From Cellvibrionales bacterium UBA2034 (lineage in GTDB: Bacteria > Pseudomonadota > Gammaproteobacteria > Pseudomonadales > UBA7239), in contig DDBK01000163.1 in the NCBI GenBank assembly GCA_002333095.1, positions 20,785 to 27,144 on the forward strand: 6,360 nt of DNA, given 5' to 3'. Numbering within the stretch: position 1 is the stretch's first letter; every line of letters starts with the position of its first letter. A program made the position numbers and the translations under genes. Positions 5,068 to 6,360 of this stretch are shown one piece after another. The notes beneath the pieces were generated by a model. The model saw only the letters and a program-made list of their open reading frames with translations. It was not told the origin of the DNA and searched no databases.

Positions 5068-6141
5068 ATGACTGTTTCCCTGAATACACGTATCACCGAT
5101 CTACTTGGTTGCCAGTACCCGATCATCCAGACTGCGATGGGTTGGGTGGCCGATCCGCGCCTCGTGGCCGGCACCTGCAACGCCGGAGGTTTCGGTTTCC
5201 TGGCCGGCGCAACCATTCCACCTGAGCAGATGGAAGCGGCGATCATAAAAACCAAAGAGCTGACCGACAAACCCTTTGGCGTGAACTTTCATATGTACCA
5301 GCCGAACGCCCCACAAATTGTCGACATGGTGGTGAAGTACGGTGTGCGCGCTGTGAGCTACTCGCGCTCACCCGGCAAGGACATGGTCAAGAAGTTGAAG
5401 GATGCCGGTGTGATCTGCATGCCGACGATAGGCCTGCCCAAGCACGCAGCCAAGGCTATCGAGATGGGCGCGGATGCGGTGACGATCCAGGGCGGCGAAG
5501 GCGGCGGGCATACCGGTGCTGTTCCAACCACTTTATTGGTGCCACAAGTGATAGACGCAGTAGCTGGCAAGGTGCCGGTACTGGCAGCGGGTGGCTTCAA
5601 GGATGGCCGTGGTCTGGTGGCGGCAATGGCATGGGGTGCCGATGGTATCGCCATGGGTACACGCTTTTTGTTGACGCAGGAGAGTCCGGTGCCAGAAGCG
5701 ACCAAGCAGCGATACTTGGCGTGCAAGAACCCTGCCGAGATCATTGTTTCCACCGCGCTGGATGGCATGCCACAGCGCATGATTCTCAACGAATTCCTCA
5801 GCGGCATTGAAAAAGCATCTTCCCTGCGTAAGTTAGTGCTTGCTGCGCAGAATGGCCTGAAGTATCGCGCCCTGACCGGTGCGAGCTTCCTGTCCCTGTT
5901 CCAGTCGGCGATTGCGATGGCCAAAGAGGATGACATGACGCTGTCGCAGGCCATCTTTTCCGCCAACGCCCCGATGATCATCCAGAAAGCGATGGTGGAC
6001 GGTTTGCCCGCTGAAGGCGTGCTGCCATCCGGTCAGGTGGCGGGCACAATCGATGATTTGCCGACCTGTGCCGACTTGATCGCGCGCATCGTCAGCGAGG
6101 CCGAAGCCAGCCTGACGACGCTGGCCAGCCGGGTCAGTTGA
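5068..6141 (+). CDS. ipdC: IpdC: FMN-dependent oxidoreductase of steroid C/D ring degradation
   Basis: 357 aa, cytoplasmic TIM-barrel flavoprotein of the nitronate monooxygenase/2-nitropropane dioxygenase superfamily. IpdC (Rv3553 in M. tuberculosis, about 355 aa; ScdK in Comamonas) acts on the HIP-derived CoA ester ahead of ring opening by EchA20 and IpdAB. The N-terminus DLLGCQYPIIQTAMGWV (11-27), the first strand with NAGGFGFLAGAT (38-49), and KPFGVNFHM (68-76) are typical. The FMN-phosphate region is clear: QGGEGGGHTG (141-150), VLAAGGFKDGRGL (171-183) and WGADGIAMGTRFLLTQES (189-206). DGMPQR (232-237) and SGQVAGTIDDLPTCADLI (321-338) match IpdC as I remember it and distinguish it from true nitronate monooxygenases. 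The ribosome site is weak (GGTAA, 8 nt before ATG). It has its own promoter and lies beyond the inverted photolyase gene from ipdAB. Confidence 0.9.
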   Translation: MTVSLNTRITDLLGCQYPIIQTAMGWVADPRLVAGTCNAGGFGFLAGATIPPEQMEAAIIKTKELTDKPFGVNFHMYQPNAPQIVDMVVKYGVRAVSYSRSPGKDMVKKLKDAGVICMPTIGLPKHAAKAIEMGADAVTIQGGEGGGHTGAVPTTLLVPQVIDAVAGKVPVLAAGGFKDGRGLVAAMAWGADGIAMGTRFLLTQESPVPEATKQRYLACKNPAEIIVSTALDGMPQRMILNEFLSGIEKASSLRKLVLAAQNGLKYRALTGASFLSLFQSAIAMAKEDDMTLSQAIFSANAPMIIQKAMVDGLPAEGVLPSGQVAGTIDDLPTCADLIARIVSEAEASLTTLASRVS

Positions 6142-6238
6142 GCTAAAGCCCTACTTTATTTGGGTGGATACTGGGAGCATCATCGGGTAGCATTCGGCCT
6201 TTCCGGATAAACACCGGACGCGGTAGAGAGGCTTTTGC
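6142..6238. other. Intergenic region between ipdC and the Tat-protein gene
   Basis: This 97-bp gap has no clear terminator for ipdC. It contains TTCCGGAT (6201-6208), one base from the palindrome found twice at the ipdA promoter, and a small inverted repeat TCCGG (6202-6206)/CCGGA (6214-6218) with a 7-nt loop. A TAGCAT (6188-6193), identical to the ipdC -10, has no good -35 partner. Whether the next gene has its own promoter or is read through from ipdC is undecided. Confidence 0.35.
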
Positions 6239-6360
6239 ATGATTTTATTACCAGGATTCAACCGGGATTCCCAGGCAGAGACGACTGACGTCGCCTGCCA
6301 ACAACGTCGTCTTTTACTGAAAGGTCTGGCTGGCGGAGCGGCATTAATGGCAGCTCCCGG
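6239..6360 (+). CDS. 5' end of a Tat-exported protein of unknown function (partial)
   Basis: Forty codons are visible before the window ends. The ATG at 6239 has GAGAGG (6226-6231) 7 nt upstream. The N-terminus is a 20-residue polar leader, then QQRRLLLKGLAGGAALMAAP (21-40). The twin arginines R23-R24 followed by LLLK and a small-residue hydrophobic stretch make a convincing twin-arginine signal, so the protein is probably folded with a cofactor in the cytoplasm and exported to the periplasm. Nothing of the mature domain is inside the window, so its function cannot be named. Its place downstream of ipdC in the same direction makes a link to steroid metabolism possible but unproven. Confidence 0.7.
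   Translation, partial: MILLPGFNRDSQAETTDVACQQRRLLLKGLAGGAALMAAP

Noticed and set aside
4962..5270. N-terminal extension of the photolyase frame by 103 residues
   Set aside because: The extension is antisense to the ipdC start, is not photolyase-like, and would make the protein much longer than class I photolyases; the antenna domain begins right after the GTG.
5068..6141. Nitronate monooxygenase or enoyl-ACP reductase FabK for the flavoprotein
   Set aside because: The superfamily is shared, but the IpdC-like C-terminal motif and the ipdAB neighbours favour IpdC.

Overview
The window is a chromosomal piece of a steroid-degrading bacterium, most likely a gammaproteobacterium. This rests on Proteobacteria-like gene density, good Shine-Dalgarno sites, sigma70-type promoters and a G+C content that looks slightly above half; the genus cannot be told from the sequence. 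The core content is the late, ring C/D part of the sterol/bile-acid/androgen degradation pathway. Recognition was by reading protein motifs and recalling family members, not by a database search.

Layout. At the left edge (1-85, minus strand) is the 5' end of a divergently transcribed gene, possibly the local regulator. A 197-bp divergent control region (86-282) follows. It carries a sigma70-like promoter whose spacer and start region hold two identical TTCCGGAA palindromes that form the arms of a larger interrupted inverted repeat. Downstream is a tight plus-strand operon: ipdA (283-1161), ipdB (1176-1943), a DUF35 zinc-ribbon/OB-fold protein (1962-2405) and a thiolase-fold lipid-transfer protein (2402-3583). 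The last two overlap by ATGA. A class I DNA photolyase (3573-4961, minus strand) converges on this operon and overlaps the thiolase gene end by 11 bp. Its upstream region (4962-5067) is shared with the divergently transcribed ipdC (5068-6141), which has its own promoter overlapped by an inverted repeat. At the right edge (6239-6360) the first 40 codons of a Tat-exported protein are visible.

How the genes work together. After rings A and B are removed, the remaining C/D fragment is carried as CoA thioesters of the hydrindane (HIP) type. The IpdC flavoprotein acts on the HIP-derived CoA ester before ring opening. After a separate ring-D hydrolase (EchA20 in mycobacteria, not in this window), IpdAB hydrolyses the last ring. 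A thiolase then releases acetyl-CoA. The DUF35/thiolase-fold pair looks like a two-component aldolase or thiolase of the Ltp/ChsH2 kind. It lacks several classical thiolase residues, so its exact reaction is the main open biochemical question here. The photolyase repairs UV-induced pyrimidine dimers and has no known tie to steroid metabolism; it interrupts what would otherwise be a compact ipdABC locus.

No RNA genes, CRISPR arrays or insertion sequences were seen. No stretch over 300 bases lacks a gene.
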